A DNA stretch of 64,000 nucleotides from Bursaphelenchus xylophilus (GCA_904066235.2 CAJFCV020000006.1:2418001-2482000); one strand, 5' to 3'; shown: positions 12,271-24,559, numbered from the stretch's first letter. Program-made: numbers and translations. Notes: generated from the letters alone by a model not told the origin.

Positions 12271-13411
12271 TAATTTCTTTACATACGTTACGCATAGGTC
12301 TCAAATCAATCCCTGAAAGTTTTAGCTCGCGCTTTGCAGGCGCAGCCGAGATATTCAACAACTTTATGAGAGAGTACGCAAAAGGCGGAGTGCGGTAGAG
12401 AAAAACTTTTTTTGGCCATATCTTCGCCAGTTTTGCATGGAAAAAATTGATTTTTTGTGGAAATATTACTCTCTACAGCAGAAATAAGCATGAAGATTTT
12501 CTTGTCAAACATCACAAAAAAATTACCATATTTGGCTATAATTTTCGACCTAAATTTTTTTGGCCGTATCCTTGCCAGTTTTGCATCGAAAAAATTGATT
12601 TTTCGTAAAGACATTATACTCTACTGTAGAAAGAAGCATGTTAATTTTTACGCCAAAATTTGTCAAAAAGTTGTCACATTTTTTTCAAAATTCCGGTCTA
12701 AAAATCTCGATACTTTTCTGCAAATCCGAAAGCAAAAATTCGTAGAATCCCTTCCCAAACTGTTCTCTAAATTTGCCTCAAGTTTCGGCGAATTTTAAAA
12801 TCCCAATTTCAAGGTGCCATTTTTGAAATTCGCATCAAAAATTACGCGCCCTTCCCAATTCTGAGGCCATTCTTTGCGGACAAAGCGACTTGGAGAATAC
12901 GTGACCCGGTCGCACAATGGTGTCTTCAAATGTCATTTGTTGGCCGGAAAAACATCTGGCCCGAAGTCATTGGCCCCCAACCTGTCTACCGTAATCCGCT
13001 TTTGGGCTCGCAAAAACTATATTTGCATGGTCGGCAGCGGTGGGTTCGCAACGCCTCGGCAAAAAAATTCATGAATTTAAATTGCCTGTAGATCAGGGGG
13101 GATAAGTTATGCCGGCCCACGAAGCGTAAAAATAGCCGCAATCAGGGATTCGGGCCTACTCATTCGCTCAATTAAGGTTCGAAAAGGTGTATTTTACAAA
13201 TGTTTTCGTTCTACTCCGTACAGGTGAAGTTTTGTGGGCCCATGTTCAAGCCCACGTCGTAAACAGTGTGTGCGGAAAAAAATTGAAGCCGTTGCAAGAA
13301 GTTTGCGAACACCAGGAAAGTCACGAATAATTGAGTGGATTGTATAGTTGAAAATTAAAAAGAAATAATATTCTCGTACATACATGGCCCTGGGCTTAAA
13401 AATCCGTATTT

Positions 13412-13710
13412 GTCCAGAAAATGTGTCACGATGACACCCTTTTAAAATGTGTCAGCGGTATAAAAAACGGCTAGATATGGCTAGCAGCACATCATAGAGC
13501 ACGTCCAAAAAATTTCAGGCATTGCAAATATCCTGCGAAAGTTTTTATAAAAAAATCCAGAAAATCCGTCATCCAAATTTGCATATTGCAAAAGTTTTGA
13601 ACATAAATTTTTTTTGACATGCTCTATGATGTACTGCTAGCCATATACAGCGGTTTTTTACACCACTGACAAAATTTAAACCGGCGTCATCGTGACATAT
13701 TTTCTGGACT
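13412..13710. repeat. Palindrome of about 300 bp
   Basis: Arms begin TCCAGAAAATGTGTCACGAT and end ATCGTGACATATTTTCTGGA; internal ATATGGCTAGCAG / CTGCTAGCCATAT and ATCATAGAGCA / TGCTCTATGAT are mirrored. A related end fragment (CCGTCATCGTGACGTATTTT) is at about 39217. Confidence 0.83.
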
Positions 13711-14000
13711 CTCAAAGAGATTACGGCAGATGGAGAGACGGTCAAAGAAAAATCGTTATAACCCTCGTGTACTGACAGGGTAATATTTGGCAGATATGTC
13801 GTACTACGAACATCAAAAAGACCGTCATTTTTTGGCTCTGAAAAAAATTAAACGTTATTAAGAAAAAACGACAACGTTAAAAATATTATATATATTTACA
13901 ATATATAATAATTATCGCGCGGCACACACCGAGACTTTGCGGTCATCTCTCAACTCGAAAATTAGCATTTTTTTATAACTGTAAGGACAAAAAACTTTTT

Positions 14001-14070
14001 CCCAGGCCGGGAACCGAACCCGGCTTGGTTTGACTCATCAGCCTACTCGGCAACCACTACACTATTGAAG
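14001..14070 (-). tRNA. tRNA-like sequence, probably a pseudogene
   Basis: On -, an A-box-like TAGTGGTTGCCG and a B-box GGTTCGGTTCC are present, and CCGGG...CCCGG makes a perfect T stem. The anticodon loop would read GAG, but the anticodon stem has two mismatches and no acceptor stem can be paired. Not a normal tRNA. Confidence 0.4.
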
Positions 14071-16360
14071 CAAGGCTTTCATGAGCATTTTTTCCATCCA
14101 AGAGAAAGATTTTTTTGCAAAATGACCCAAAAATAATGAAATTGACAGTACGTCGTTGCGGAAAAGTGTTCGGCAAAAAATGAAAATGTTTTTTTGTACC
14201 ATTTTTCAAGGGCTTTTCAATGAAAGTATATCACTTCTCATTTGGCGCGGGTCAGTTTGCACGCTTCCATAGTTAGTATTGCAAAATGATAATTTTTTTT
14301 GACCAATGCGACAAAAATGACGTCATAATAAAAAAAATCAAAAAATAAAAAATTTCATCGAAAAAATCCTACAAAAATGTCCTTGTTTTCCCCAAAATCA
14401 AGACAAATTTTCCACTCGAACAGCCCCCTAATGAGCGGCCGAGCCCGCCATTTACCCCCACAGCGCCACATATTGCGCAAGTGCGTGATTCGGGCCCACT
14501 TACGCGCGTTGCAAGGGCGGCCGTAGCCATGGATATTAATACCTTTCAGGGTTAATTTAATAGGCTCGCGAATTCGCCATGCCCGCTTACGGTAGGTGTG
14601 GTGTGGTGGTGGTGGTGTTCGCGTTCGGCGTGTCATAAGTGGGGCGGAAGCGGCTTTGCGAGCGGAATGTTCCATTAAAGGCTTCGAAAAAATCCCAACA
14701 TTTTCTTAATGGCTTGTAAAATTCTTTTCCAACAATATTTTAAGCCCAAATCCAGTGGAAATAATACAGTGAGCGCGCACCATAAGCTCTTCGAAAACTT
14801 TCGGCACTTACGCTGATTGAACGCCTACCGTGCGGCGGACTTGTAAAATTGTAAATTTATTAGCCGGCTTCGGCAGTCATTAACCGGCTTAGCGCTGGTT
14901 TCTTGGTAATGGGCAGTGCGGCGAGGCTGATCGGAAAAGTTTTTGAACCAATTATTTATCGAACAGTCACATGAAAAAATCTCATATTGCCAAAAACACA
15001 CAGCTTCGATCGGCTTCAAATTTCAGCAGCATGACTTGGCTAGGCCACATGCCAAATCCTGAAAATTTCACCTCACGCTTTGCCGGCACAGCCGAGATAT
15101 TCAACGGTCTTTGCCGACGAGAGAGTACGCTAAATGCGGAGAGCGGACAGAGAAAAGAAAATGTTTTACCATAACAGTTTTCCTCGGAAAAATTTTTTTG
15201 GAAACTCAAAAAAAAAATTACTTTGTCAGTACACAGAAAAAATTATAACGATCTTTTCTGACCGTCTCTCTATTTGCCGTGATCTCGGCGAATATCGCAA
15301 AATTTCGCATTTTTTTGTTTTTTTTTCAAAAACCTACCTATTTCTGGCCACATAAGAGCCTTCTTTGATCTTCCTGTAAGACCTGTAAGACCTGTGAGAC
15401 ATATTCTAGCCTCGCAGCTTACTATTTGCAGCTAGGAAGCTAACATATTTGCGGAAAAGAGCAGAGATTTTCAACTGGAAAAAACTTCAACTTTCAACTT
15501 TATTGCGCTAGACAAATTGCCTGTGCGCCATGATCGTCCGGTTCGGTGGTGAATCGGTTAGGATTGGTTAGACACAGTACTGGCACAAAAAAAAAATCTT
15601 TTCCGCCGAGATAGTACGTGAAAGGAGGAGGGCGGTTATATCGAAAAAACTCTTAGGCCATATTTTTGCCTTTGACATGTTAAACACTGCACGTTTTAGC
15701 CCGCGTTTTAGAGGGACAGCCGAGATATTCAACGATCTTTGCGGCCGAGAGAGTACGCGAAACGCGGAGAGCGGTAACTGAAAAAAAATCACTTTTTGGT
15801 CATATCTTTGGCAGTTTCGTACGGAAATTTTTTAATTTTTTGTGTTAAACCTTACACTCTACGGTAGAAATAACTCTGAAACTTTTCAGGCCAAAATTCG
15901 CAAAAAAATGTCACATTTCTGCCAACTTTCGATCTAAAAATCTCGGCCATTTCTACAAAGCGCAAGCTCGAAATCTCGCACATGCCTTTGCAAAAATTTC
16001 TTCAAATTTGTCCCAAGTTTCATCAAAATCTGGCCGTCGCACTTTGACTACTTCCCATTTTATTTGTTCAATAGGCCGACGGACGTACGTCGCTAATAAT
16101 AATGCTGATGTGATGGCACGCAACAAACTGATTCCACTGCAAATAACCGACCTTTCCGGCAAAGGTTGTAAATTTAGACTCTTCGTGCGATGACAAATAA
16201 ATACCTTCTACATATTGTTTTACAATCGGAAAAGGGCAGGAAAACAATCACGTCAAAGGAAAAGGCAGGCGCACGAAATTTGCATTGCGGTTACGACGGG
16301 TTTCGTCATTTCTTTGAACAAATGGTAAATTGGTTGAAAAAAAAACAATTTTTTTGATTA

Positions 16361-16510
16361 TCAGTCTGTCGGGAAAATAATGAGCACTCTGTCGCAGCGA
16401 AAATCGCATCGCCGCTGAGAAAAAGACTAGTGTCGCGGCAAAATCAAAATTTTTTCGCTTCAGCGACGCGATCGGCGCACATTGTGCTCATTATTTTCCC
16501 GACAGGCTGA
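16361..16510. mobile_element. Family A MITE, full length
   Basis: One of the best-kept copies: TCAGTCTGTCGGGAAAATAA at the left, CCCGACAGGCTGA at the right, TA flanks, 150 bp. Two short left-end fragments follow at about 16534-16556 and 16872-16900. Confidence 0.88.
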
Positions 16511-17633
16511 TATTTATTACCTGATATGATTATTTAGTCTGTCGGGGAAATAATGTGGACTTCTCGCGGCTTGAAACGAATCTAGTCATGAAAAACAACA
16601 TGTTTTAATATACACATATTTCTACCGTAGAGGGTGATGTTTCCACACAAAAAAAATCGTTTTTTTCCGCACGAATCTGGGACAGATGGCCCAAAAAAAG
16701 ATTGCTGAATATCTCGCCAAGCCACTGCAAAGCGCGAGCAAAACTTTTCGAGGATTGATAAACTCTATACTGACAAAGTAGGCACACGAAATTTCAAGAA
16801 ATTCCGTGGTTCGACCACTCTGTGGAACAAGAAGATTTCTCAAAATACGAAATTTTACAGACCGCTGAATATCAGTCTGCCGGGAAAATAATGATCGGGA
16901 CGCCAGTTAAAATCTCTCACAGCCAACGCATAGCCTAGATAGATAGCGCATACAGAGTTTCAAGACAATATCTAGAGCAACTCCCAAGAATTCCCCAGTT
17001 TTCTGGCAGCTAATTTACATCAAATCCCCCAAAAAAGTCTCTTCCAAAACTACAGTAACCCTCGAGTCCACATCTCCAAACGTTCAGTGCATTAGAATAA
17101 ACGCTTTGGCGGTTCTCAAAACACGGCGATCGCCATTAAAGTTGCCCATTAATGGTGACGCCAGTGGGTTTTTTAGCGCGACAAAATGACCGGTTCTCAT
17201 AGACAGTTTTTTGTCGAAAATCGCTTGTAATGTTGCGCAAGGAATTTCGTATGCTAAAAAAGTTTAAAGAGATATAGTTTACATACATTACAAGGATTTG
17301 CAGCATGCAAAACGTATAAACCGCAAAATTTTTTTGGTATTTTTTGGCTTAAAATTGTACATACATTATGTAATCACGCTAAATGGCAATCAATTAAAAC
17401 AGTCGACAAAACCACTAGATTTTTCTTGAAATTACACTAATAAAGTTGTAAGCCGCTGGGCGCGCTCGCAAAGCTGATTTTAACATTACATCCAATTAGG
17501 ATTTATTACAAAAATCATGTTCGAAAAACAAATTTGCTGGCATTTACGATGATTGAATTTTGAGAAATTTGCTGCTTCGCAAAGTGCCTCAGATTCTCAG
17601 CGTTTTCTCAGTGTTTGCCTGCGGGCTCTACTA

Positions 17634-17772
17634 TCAGTCTGTCGGGAAAATAGTGAGCACTCTGTCGCATTGAAAATCTAATAATTGTGTCGCGACAAAA
17701 TCACTTTGCTTTTCAGTTCAGCGATGCGATTGGCGCGGCGACAATGTGCTCATTATTTTCCCGACAGACTGA
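17634..17772. mobile_element. Family A MITE, full length
   Basis: Left TCAGTCTGTCGGGAAAATAG, right TTTTCCCGACAGACTGA; 139 bp. Right flank is AA in place of TA. Confidence 0.85.
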
Positions 17773-17777
17773 AAGCA

Positions 17778-17900
17778 TTTTCATAAAGTGCGTAGACTTT
17801 TTTTATCGAAGCTTTTTACATTGTGCACATCATTTTTTTGTTGCAATTTTTTTCACCGTCTGATAAAAGGCAAAAAAAAGTCCACGCGCTTTTTGAAAAT
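17778..17900. repeat. Family F palindrome
   Basis: TTTTCATAAAGTGCGTAGAC at the left, AAAGTCCACGCGCTTTTTGA at the right. A tighter copy lies at 22294-22349. Confidence 0.7.
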
Positions 17901-18123
17901 ATTGAGATTGCTTTTTAATTTTTGAAAATTTCAGCTAACGTAATACATACAGAGCCAAGATATTCGGCCATCCTTGAAGAGAGGAGACTACGGAAATCAG
18001 AGAAAGTTATCGATGAGGTAAACCGCTCAAACTTGCCTTTAATTTTGTCCCCACACTTTTCACAACCTACTTATCAATTCCTGAAAGTTTTAGCTCGCGC
18101 TTTGCAGACGCAACCGAGATAGG

Positions 18124-18650
18124 GGACATAGGGCAGGTGGATACCCAAAAAAAGGGTGTAGTAAACGCCTATGACACCTGCAAAAGCCGTTATATGGTGG
18201 GCGGATGCTCGGCGAAGGCTCGGCGGAGACAATATGTCTACGGGTCATCATAAAATGGGTACGCACGTGGCATAGGGCAGATGAATACACCACAAAAGGT
18301 TGTAGGAGTGTCTACAAGCCCTGCCTGGAAAAACCGTTGGATGGTCGGCGGAGACTTGGCGAAGGCTTGCAATATGCCCAATTTTTCTAATTTTAGCCAT
18401 TACAAGCGTTAGCTTTTTTCACCCTGAGTTACTGTGCCATATAACAGACCAAAATTTGCGGCAAAATACAAAGATCCATAACTTTTATCTAGATATTATT
18501 CATGTGAGTACATGAAAAATACCTCAAAATAGGTGTTACACTGCCCTGTGACCCGATCAATTTTATATCTCTGCTAACTGGACCTTCCCCTAGCCTCTCC
18601 CATGCATGCAACGACGAACCGACGCGATCCACGGTATCGTTGATCCGAAC
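18124..18650 (+). repeat. Family G repeat, copy 1 (uninterrupted)
   Basis: Related in order to the split copy at 60778-62664 (opposite strand). The first 250 bp contain two diverged tandem units of about 135 bp, each starting CATAGGGCAG and containing a GGCGGAG...GGCGAAGGCT block. No open frame or clear terminal inverted repeat was seen; class unknown. Confidence 0.7.
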
Positions 18651-19320
18651 TGTCGCTCACCCGCAAAGCCCTAGCGCCAGATATTTAACGATCCCTGCGG
18701 CCGACATAGTCACTAAATAGGGAGAACGACCAGAGGGAAAACATTTTTTGGCCGTATCAAAATATAAACGCAATTTCAATCCCATAAATTATAATTCGAA
18801 TTCGAAATCCCGAAATTATTTTGCCGTGTGAAAGGCATCTTATCAAATATACGGGAATATTTTCGCAATACTTTTCCCGCAGCTCATCCCCATTTTTACA
18901 GCTGTAAAGGCGGGTAATCGCATTTTACAATTTTGCCAAATGGCGGAAAATTCACGCGAATTCGGGAAGCCTTATTTATTTCTACCGTTTTTACGACCTA
19001 CCGGATTTATTTTCTTAGGTTTGGAAATTTTAAAAGGGTTTCGCGGGTGACAACTTATTCAAATTGGTGCGTAGGCGTTGTTGAAAATAAATAAACGCTT
19101 AGAGAATTTTTTGAGAACAAAAAATGTGCTATGGTTTTTTTAAGATTTACCTTGGTCCCCCCTTACCATTTTTTGTTCGAAAATCATCAAATTTTGTTTT
19201 GATTCCAAGTTGAAAAATCGGTATTTTACAGAACAGTGCGGTACATAGACGTGACGAAAACTTCAATTTTTCAAAGGAAAATTCGAAAAAAAGCTCCTTT
19301 CTGCAAAATGATGCTTTATA

Positions 19321-19475
19321 TCAGTCTGTCGGGAAAATAATGAGCACTCTGTCGCAGCGAAAATCACATCGCCGCCGAGAAAATGTATTGTGTTGTCGAA
19401 AAATCAAATTGCTTTTCAATTCAGCGATACGTTTGGTACAGCTACATTATACTTATTATTTTTCCGACAAACTGA
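19321..19475. mobile_element. Family A MITE, full length
   Basis: Left TCAGTCTGTCGGGAAAATAA preceded by TA; right TTTTTCCGACAAACTGA; 155 bp. Confidence 0.85.
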
Positions 19476-20645
19476 AAGTCCAAAAAAGTTTTTAAAAATC
19501 GGCATTTTCAGCGCAAAATTTTGGTTTTCTGTTCGTCGTGGGACGCTCAATTTTCAAAGAAAAAATCAGTTTTTTCCTATGGCAGCTTTTAATAATAATG
19601 ACAAAAGCTTTTTTTGACCGCTCTCCGCATTTTGCATACTCTCTCGGCCACAAATTTTGTTGAATATCTCGGTTGCCCCTGCAAATTAAAAGCTAAAATT
19701 TTCTGAATTTAATATGTGGACCACAAGGACAAGGCATGCAAAAAATGAAGGAAATCGGGCAGTTGCCGCTTGAGAAATTCATATTTTATCAAAAAGCCCT
19801 CTATAAACTCGTTTTTAATCAAAACCTTACAAAAAACTACAGTGTTTTATATACAAAGTTCACTTGTCACAAAATCCCCAGCCCCACGGACGTCTACCGT
19901 AACCGCAGCGCCGCTTGCAGGCGCCCCAATATGTGGTAAAGTGCGGTAATTTGAGCGCGCGCGAGGAAATTTGGTAAAGCGTAAGAATTGGAGTAATATT
20001 GGGAGGGAAGAAGAGAAAACGCGCCGACATTGGTGCAAAAACAATAAAGACAATTATCCCGTTCCAATAAACTTGTCGAGCAGGATGTTCTTGAGGTAAG
20101 ATGGGATCAATAAGGTTACTGTAATTTGTTGAAAGCGGTAAATTTGAGCGATTTTTCAAACTTTTTAGTCTTTTTTTGGAGATGAAGTTTAGAAAGGTTA
20201 TTTCTCAAAGTGTGATGTTGCGATTTGCCCTTAATTTTGCAGGTAGCATCTACATAGACCAATTGTCAATTTCTGAAAATTTTAACTTTTGATTTCGAGG
20301 TGATCGCTGACATATTCAACGATCTTTCAAGGCGACAAACTATAGAAAATGAGGAAAAATGGTCCAAAAAAGTTTCCATCCAGAGATTCGCCTAATGCTC
20401 GAGGAACGGCTTGAGTTTTTGTCGGGGAATTTTACCATGCATGATGAATAGAATGCCAAAGTTTCGCTTTGAGAATCTAAACAAAATTTCTCTTTTTTCG
20501 ACCGAAAATCTTGATGCTTTCTGCGTAAAAATTGCAAATTAAACTTTATCAAGCTTTTTTAAAATTTCAGCTATTTCTTTTGAAGAAATACGGGGTGTTT
20601 TGAACTCTTCTATATTTTTTCAGATTCAAAATTTTTCACAATCAA

Positions 20646-20787
20646 AAAACAGAAAATAATGAGCACTCTGTGGCATCGAAAATCGCATAGCCGCCGATAA
20701 AACGAATCGCGACAAAATCAATTTTTTTCACTTTAGCGATGCAATTGGCGCAGCCACATTGTCCACATTATTTTCCCGACAAACTGA
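20646..20787. mobile_element. Family A MITE, left end lost
   Basis: Begins at AGAAAATAATGAGCACTCTG without the outer TIR bases; right end CCCGACAAACTGA is kept. Confidence 0.75.
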
Positions 20788-21191
20788 TTTCTTAAAAAAA
20801 ACATCCAAGAAACCATCTATATTTTAAAGGACAATTTTCGCTATCCGCAAAAAAAGTTCAAATTGTCGAGTGTTGGACAAATAGCTACAAGTTGAGTGCT
20901 CAAATTTGAAAAGAAAAAGAAACTTCTTGGAAGCGGTGCAACAAGAAATATGTTTTGTTTGAAACCGCGATCTTGTTTGTCCAAAGTTCCATTATTCCCT
21001 CCGCCTTTGAAACCGCCTCAAGGGCTGGCCTTTTGTACTCGAAAAGAGGTCAGAAAAGTTTTTAAAAGTTGAACAAAACTATGACTGCTAATGACAGAAA
21101 CATGGCTACCGGGCCGCTGATCGTGCCGCCGAAGTTAAAAGTGGTTTGATTTTGCGGCGATATGCGTTATTTTCCCGACAGACAAATAATA

Positions 21192-21325
21192 TCACTCTGT
21201 CGGGAAAATAATGAGCACAATGTCGTGTCGCTTACAAATTCGAATTTCCGCGATAAAATTCATTTTCTCGGCGGCGATGCGATTTTCGATGCGGCAGGGT
21301 GCTCATTATATTCCAGACAGACTGA
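21192..21325. mobile_element. Family A MITE, with an extra right-end fragment upstream
   Basis: Left TCACTCTGTCGGGAAAATAA, right CAGACAGACTGA, TA on both sides. A separate right-end piece (TTATTTTCCCGACAGAC, 21168-21184) lies just before it, so two insertions met here. Confidence 0.82.
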
Positions 21326-21686
21326 TATATGTAGATCAATACGAATCGGCAAAGTAGAGTCGATGCAATATTGAGTCTTGATGCTCAATGTTGGCATGTA
21401 TTATACTGTATGCATACAAAGCTTTAAAATGCCAGAAATTGAAGACAAAATAACTGTTTGAGTGTGAAAAATTTTTGAATAAATATTTTCCAGTTGGTTT
21501 TCCTATTACGCCCCAATCGACCCCAGATAAAGTCATCGTTATCAGTTTTACGGTAAATGTGCACCCGGGAAGCATAAAAAATGTGGCAAAATGCTTCCCT
21601 CTCCAAGTGAAAAAAATTTTTCTAAAAAAATATAGGAGAGAGATTGATGGAAAATGATCAGTATAGGTCAGTGATGGAATAATATA

Positions 21687-21935
21687 CAGTGAAGGACCTG
21701 ATCCAGTGGCAAAAAACGTACCCTTTTGCATCCGGGAAGTATCAAAAATGTGGCAAAATGCTTCCCTCTCCAAGTGAAAAAACTTGGTTTTGAAGGGCGC
21801 GCCATTTCCCTCACAAAAAGACGCTTTCGGAATCAGAGTTTTTACACTTGGAGAAGGAAGCATTTTGCCACATTTTTGATACTTCCCGGGTGCAAAATGG
21901 TACGTTTTTTTGCCACTGGATCAGGTCTCCCACTG
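21687..21935. mobile_element. Family B MITE (Tc1-like ends)
   Basis: Palindromic, 249 bp, CAGTGAAGGACCTGATCCAG to CTGGATCAGG...CACTG, TA on both sides. CAGTG ends with TA duplication are typical of Tc1/mariner. A half copy lies at about 21556-21625. Confidence 0.86.
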
Positions 21936-22293
21936 TACAATTTCTTTTAAATTTGATATCTTTCTGGTAGCCATGCGTGCTTTTTGACAGCCTTTTTTCT
22001 ATTGCCCTTTCTGCATTCCAAAACATTTTGAATCAAATTCAAATTTAGTCGCTATTATGAACCATAAATCATCAATGTTTTGTAGTTTCCTGACTAATCA
22101 AATTCCCCTTTTGTTCCGTTGATTCAGCGATTTTAAATACCAAATTAAAACAAAGTCAGCCGTTGAATTGACAGGGCCTCGAGCTTTCTTTTCGGAGTAC
22201 GGTAAAGATGACGTAAACGAGTCAAAGTGCAGGCAAAAGTTTATAATATGTGAATTCAAACGCTGCGATTACAATGAAAATTGTGCTAGTTAT

Positions 22294-22349
22294 TTCATAA
22301 GGTGCGTAAACTTTTTTCAAAGTTTTTTAAGTCTACGCACTTTATGGAA
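22294..22349. repeat. Family F hairpin, minimal copy
   Basis: TTCATAAGGTGCGTAAACTT and its inverted partner AAGTCTACGCACTTTATGGA are separated by only a few bases, giving a 56-bp hairpin. Confidence 0.75.
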
Positions 22350-22682
22350 CGACTAGTAAAAAAAGAAAAATAAATCCAAAAAGGGGGCCTTTCAGGTGGT
22401 ATACCAAGACTTTCTCAAAATTTAAAAAAAATCCCGTCATCTCTAAATTTTCTAAAATTACAGTAACGTCCACTATTTCCTCAAAAACATCCTGCTTTAC
22501 AGTCTTTTACCATATTTATAAAAAGCATGCAAAATTTCGAGAAAATCAACATCCAGCCCGTTAAAATACCGCTCAAAGATTTTTTCAGTGGTCCCCATAC
22601 CCGAAAAATCAAAAATAAAATATACTACGCCTTTTGCAAGGTCGCTGGAGTGATTTTTGGCGACATGAAATGTGCGAAAAAG

Positions 22683-23130
22683 GTCAGAGTGCGAGCGACA
22701 AAAAAGCCTACTTATTGCACGGTGCAAAAAGCCATAAATTGCACAGTGCAAAGAAAAATTTTTGTTTTCGCACAGTGCGGTCTCGCCAATTTCAGTCCGG
22801 CGACATTCCGTTTTGATTTCTGACGGTTGCACTGTGCGAAAAAAAGTCAGAGTGCGAGCGACAAAAAAAGCCTATTGCACGGTGCAAAAATCAAGAAATT
22901 GCACAGTGCAAAGAAAAAATTTGTCTTCGCACAGTGCGTGTCGCCAATTTCAGTCCGGCGACTTGCCGTTTTGATTTTTGACGCTTGCACTGTGCGAAAC
23001 AAAGTCAGAGTGCGAGCGACAAAAAAAGCCTATTGCACGGTGCAAAAAGCCATAAATTGCACAGTGCAAAGAGAAAATTTGTTTTCGCACAGTGCATGTC
23101 GCCGATTTCAGTCCGGCGACTTGCCGGAAG
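22683..23130 (+). repeat. Three tandem ~160-bp units full of GCACAGTGC palindromes
   Basis: GTCAGAGTGCGAGCGACAAA starts units at 22683, 22846 and 23004 (periods 163 and 158). Each unit holds TTGCACGGTGCAA, TTGCACAGTGCAA, CGCACAGTGCG and a CAGTCCGGCGAC block. Relatives of these blocks occur at 23.6, 34.2-34.6 and 38.9 kb. Confidence 0.88.
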
Positions 23131-23443
23131 GGCTAGTAAATAAAATGTAACAAGACGGTCGTATTCCACCACATTTATCATCACTCCAAACTTCCGGCCT
23201 TCCCTGCGGGCATACCGCTACCGCATGTTCGGCGGCGGCCCCGAACAATGCCGGAAGAGAGACAAGAAAAATGTTTTTATAAAAGAAAATGAATTTTAAA
23301 TTGAATAATCGGCCCCAATCGCTCGCCGGAATTCCCATTCTTTTTATTCAAATGTGAGGAAACGGCAAATTTCGGGTCCATAGAAGGCATAAACAGGAGT
23401 TTTGGGAGCGAAAACAGAACTCGGAAGACTTGGTACTGTAGTA

Positions 23444-23585
23444 TCGGTATGTCGGGAAAATAATGAGCACATTGTCGCATCGAAAATCCCATCGCTGAAA
23501 TCAAAAAAAAATTGATTTTTCCGCGACACATTCTCGACGGCGATGCGATTTTCACAGAACGCTCATTATTTTTCCGACAGACTGA
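23444..23585. mobile_element. Family A MITE, full length
   Basis: Left TCGGTATGTCGGGAAAATAA, right TTCCGACAGACTGA, TA flanks; 142 bp. Confidence 0.83.
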
Positions 23586-23774
23586 TAGCCCGTTCGCAAG
23601 GTCGCTGGAGTGATTTCGGCGTCATGCACTGTGCAGACACCCCATAGAAGCCTAATGCGCGATACAAAAAGCAACAAATTGCTCTATAAATCCTGCAAAT
23701 GGCACTTTTTGGAGGGTATTGGAGGTTGTTTTATAGAGTTTGCTCTTGATGAAACTTGCCTAGAATTAGGCTTA

Positions 23775-24222
23775 CGGGGGAACTACTCCAAGTGCGACGC
23801 TCTGATTTCGATAAAACTTGGCACAAATTTAGAATAATTTTTTCTAAGGTATGTGCGAGAATCTTACTCGCGCTTTGCAGAAACAACCGAGATTTTTAGA
23901 TCGAAAGTCGGCGAAGATTTAGGACTTTTTGCCGAATTTCGGCACGAAAATTTTGATGCCTACTTCTACTGTAAAGGATAATGTTTCTACAAAAAATCAA
24001 ATTTTTCGGCACGAAACTGCCAAAGTTATGGCTAAAAAGCGCTTTTCTCTGTGACCGCTCTCCACGTTTAGCGTGCTCTCTCGGCGGCAAAAATCGTTCG
24101 ATATCTCGGCGGCGCCCGCAAAGCGCAAGCTAAAACTTTCGGGAATTGATATTTAGTCCATACACGATGTGTGCGCAAAATTGAAAGAAAATCTGAGCCT
24201 CGCATTTGGAGTACTTCCCCTG
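23775..24222. mobile_element. Family C element, TTA duplication
   Basis: 448-bp palindrome, left CGGGGGAACTACTCCAAGTG, right CGCATTTGGAGTACTTCCCC then TG, flanked by TTA at 23772-23774 and 24223-24225. Inner arms carry CTCGCGCTTTGCAGAAACAA and GATATCTCGG blocks found all over this window. Confidence 0.88.
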
Positions 24223-24559
24223 TTAGAATTTTCAAAGACATTTCCGAGATCCTTGTTTCTGAAGAATCAAGATTTTTAGTTACAAGATTTCGAGAATTTG
24301 AAAATTTTTTTTTCATCCAGCAATTTTAGGCACTCTGTTCTAAAGATACTTAAAACCCCCGCAAAAAATTACTTTATTCGGAGCAAAATTCAAACAGATG
24401 CGGCCCAAACAAAGCTTGTTGCTTTAGTCATCACTACAACTTATGGTAACAAAAATTTTGAAGAATTAATATTACGTGGCCCAGAAAGATCACAAAGCCA
24501 AAATTTCAAGGTATATTGACGGTCTCACTTGGAGTACTTTATTTTTAGCCAACTTTCTA

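Larger units (their letters stand above)
8618..16360. other. Intergenic: family C blocks and unclassified DNA
   Basis: Family C blocks at 10340-10690, 11280-11680, 12310-12720, 15030-15230 and 15560-16040 share AAGCGCGAGCTAG, TCTAC(G/T)GTAGAAA and GAGAGTACGC words. 8618-9300, 9462-9930, 11690-12150, 12800-13400 and 14080-14970 show no repeat family or coding signal I can support. Confidence 0.55.
18651..22293. other. Intergenic
   Basis: Apart from family A and B copies: 19620-19710 is a short family C piece (GAATATCTCGGTTGCCCC). 18760-19310, 19740-20640 and 20790-21150 show no feature. 21940-22290 likewise. Confidence 0.55.

Noticed and set aside
22527..23150. Overlapping + strand frames with repeated CTVQK phrases
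   Set aside because: They follow the tandem array unit; no start context, splice logic or family match.
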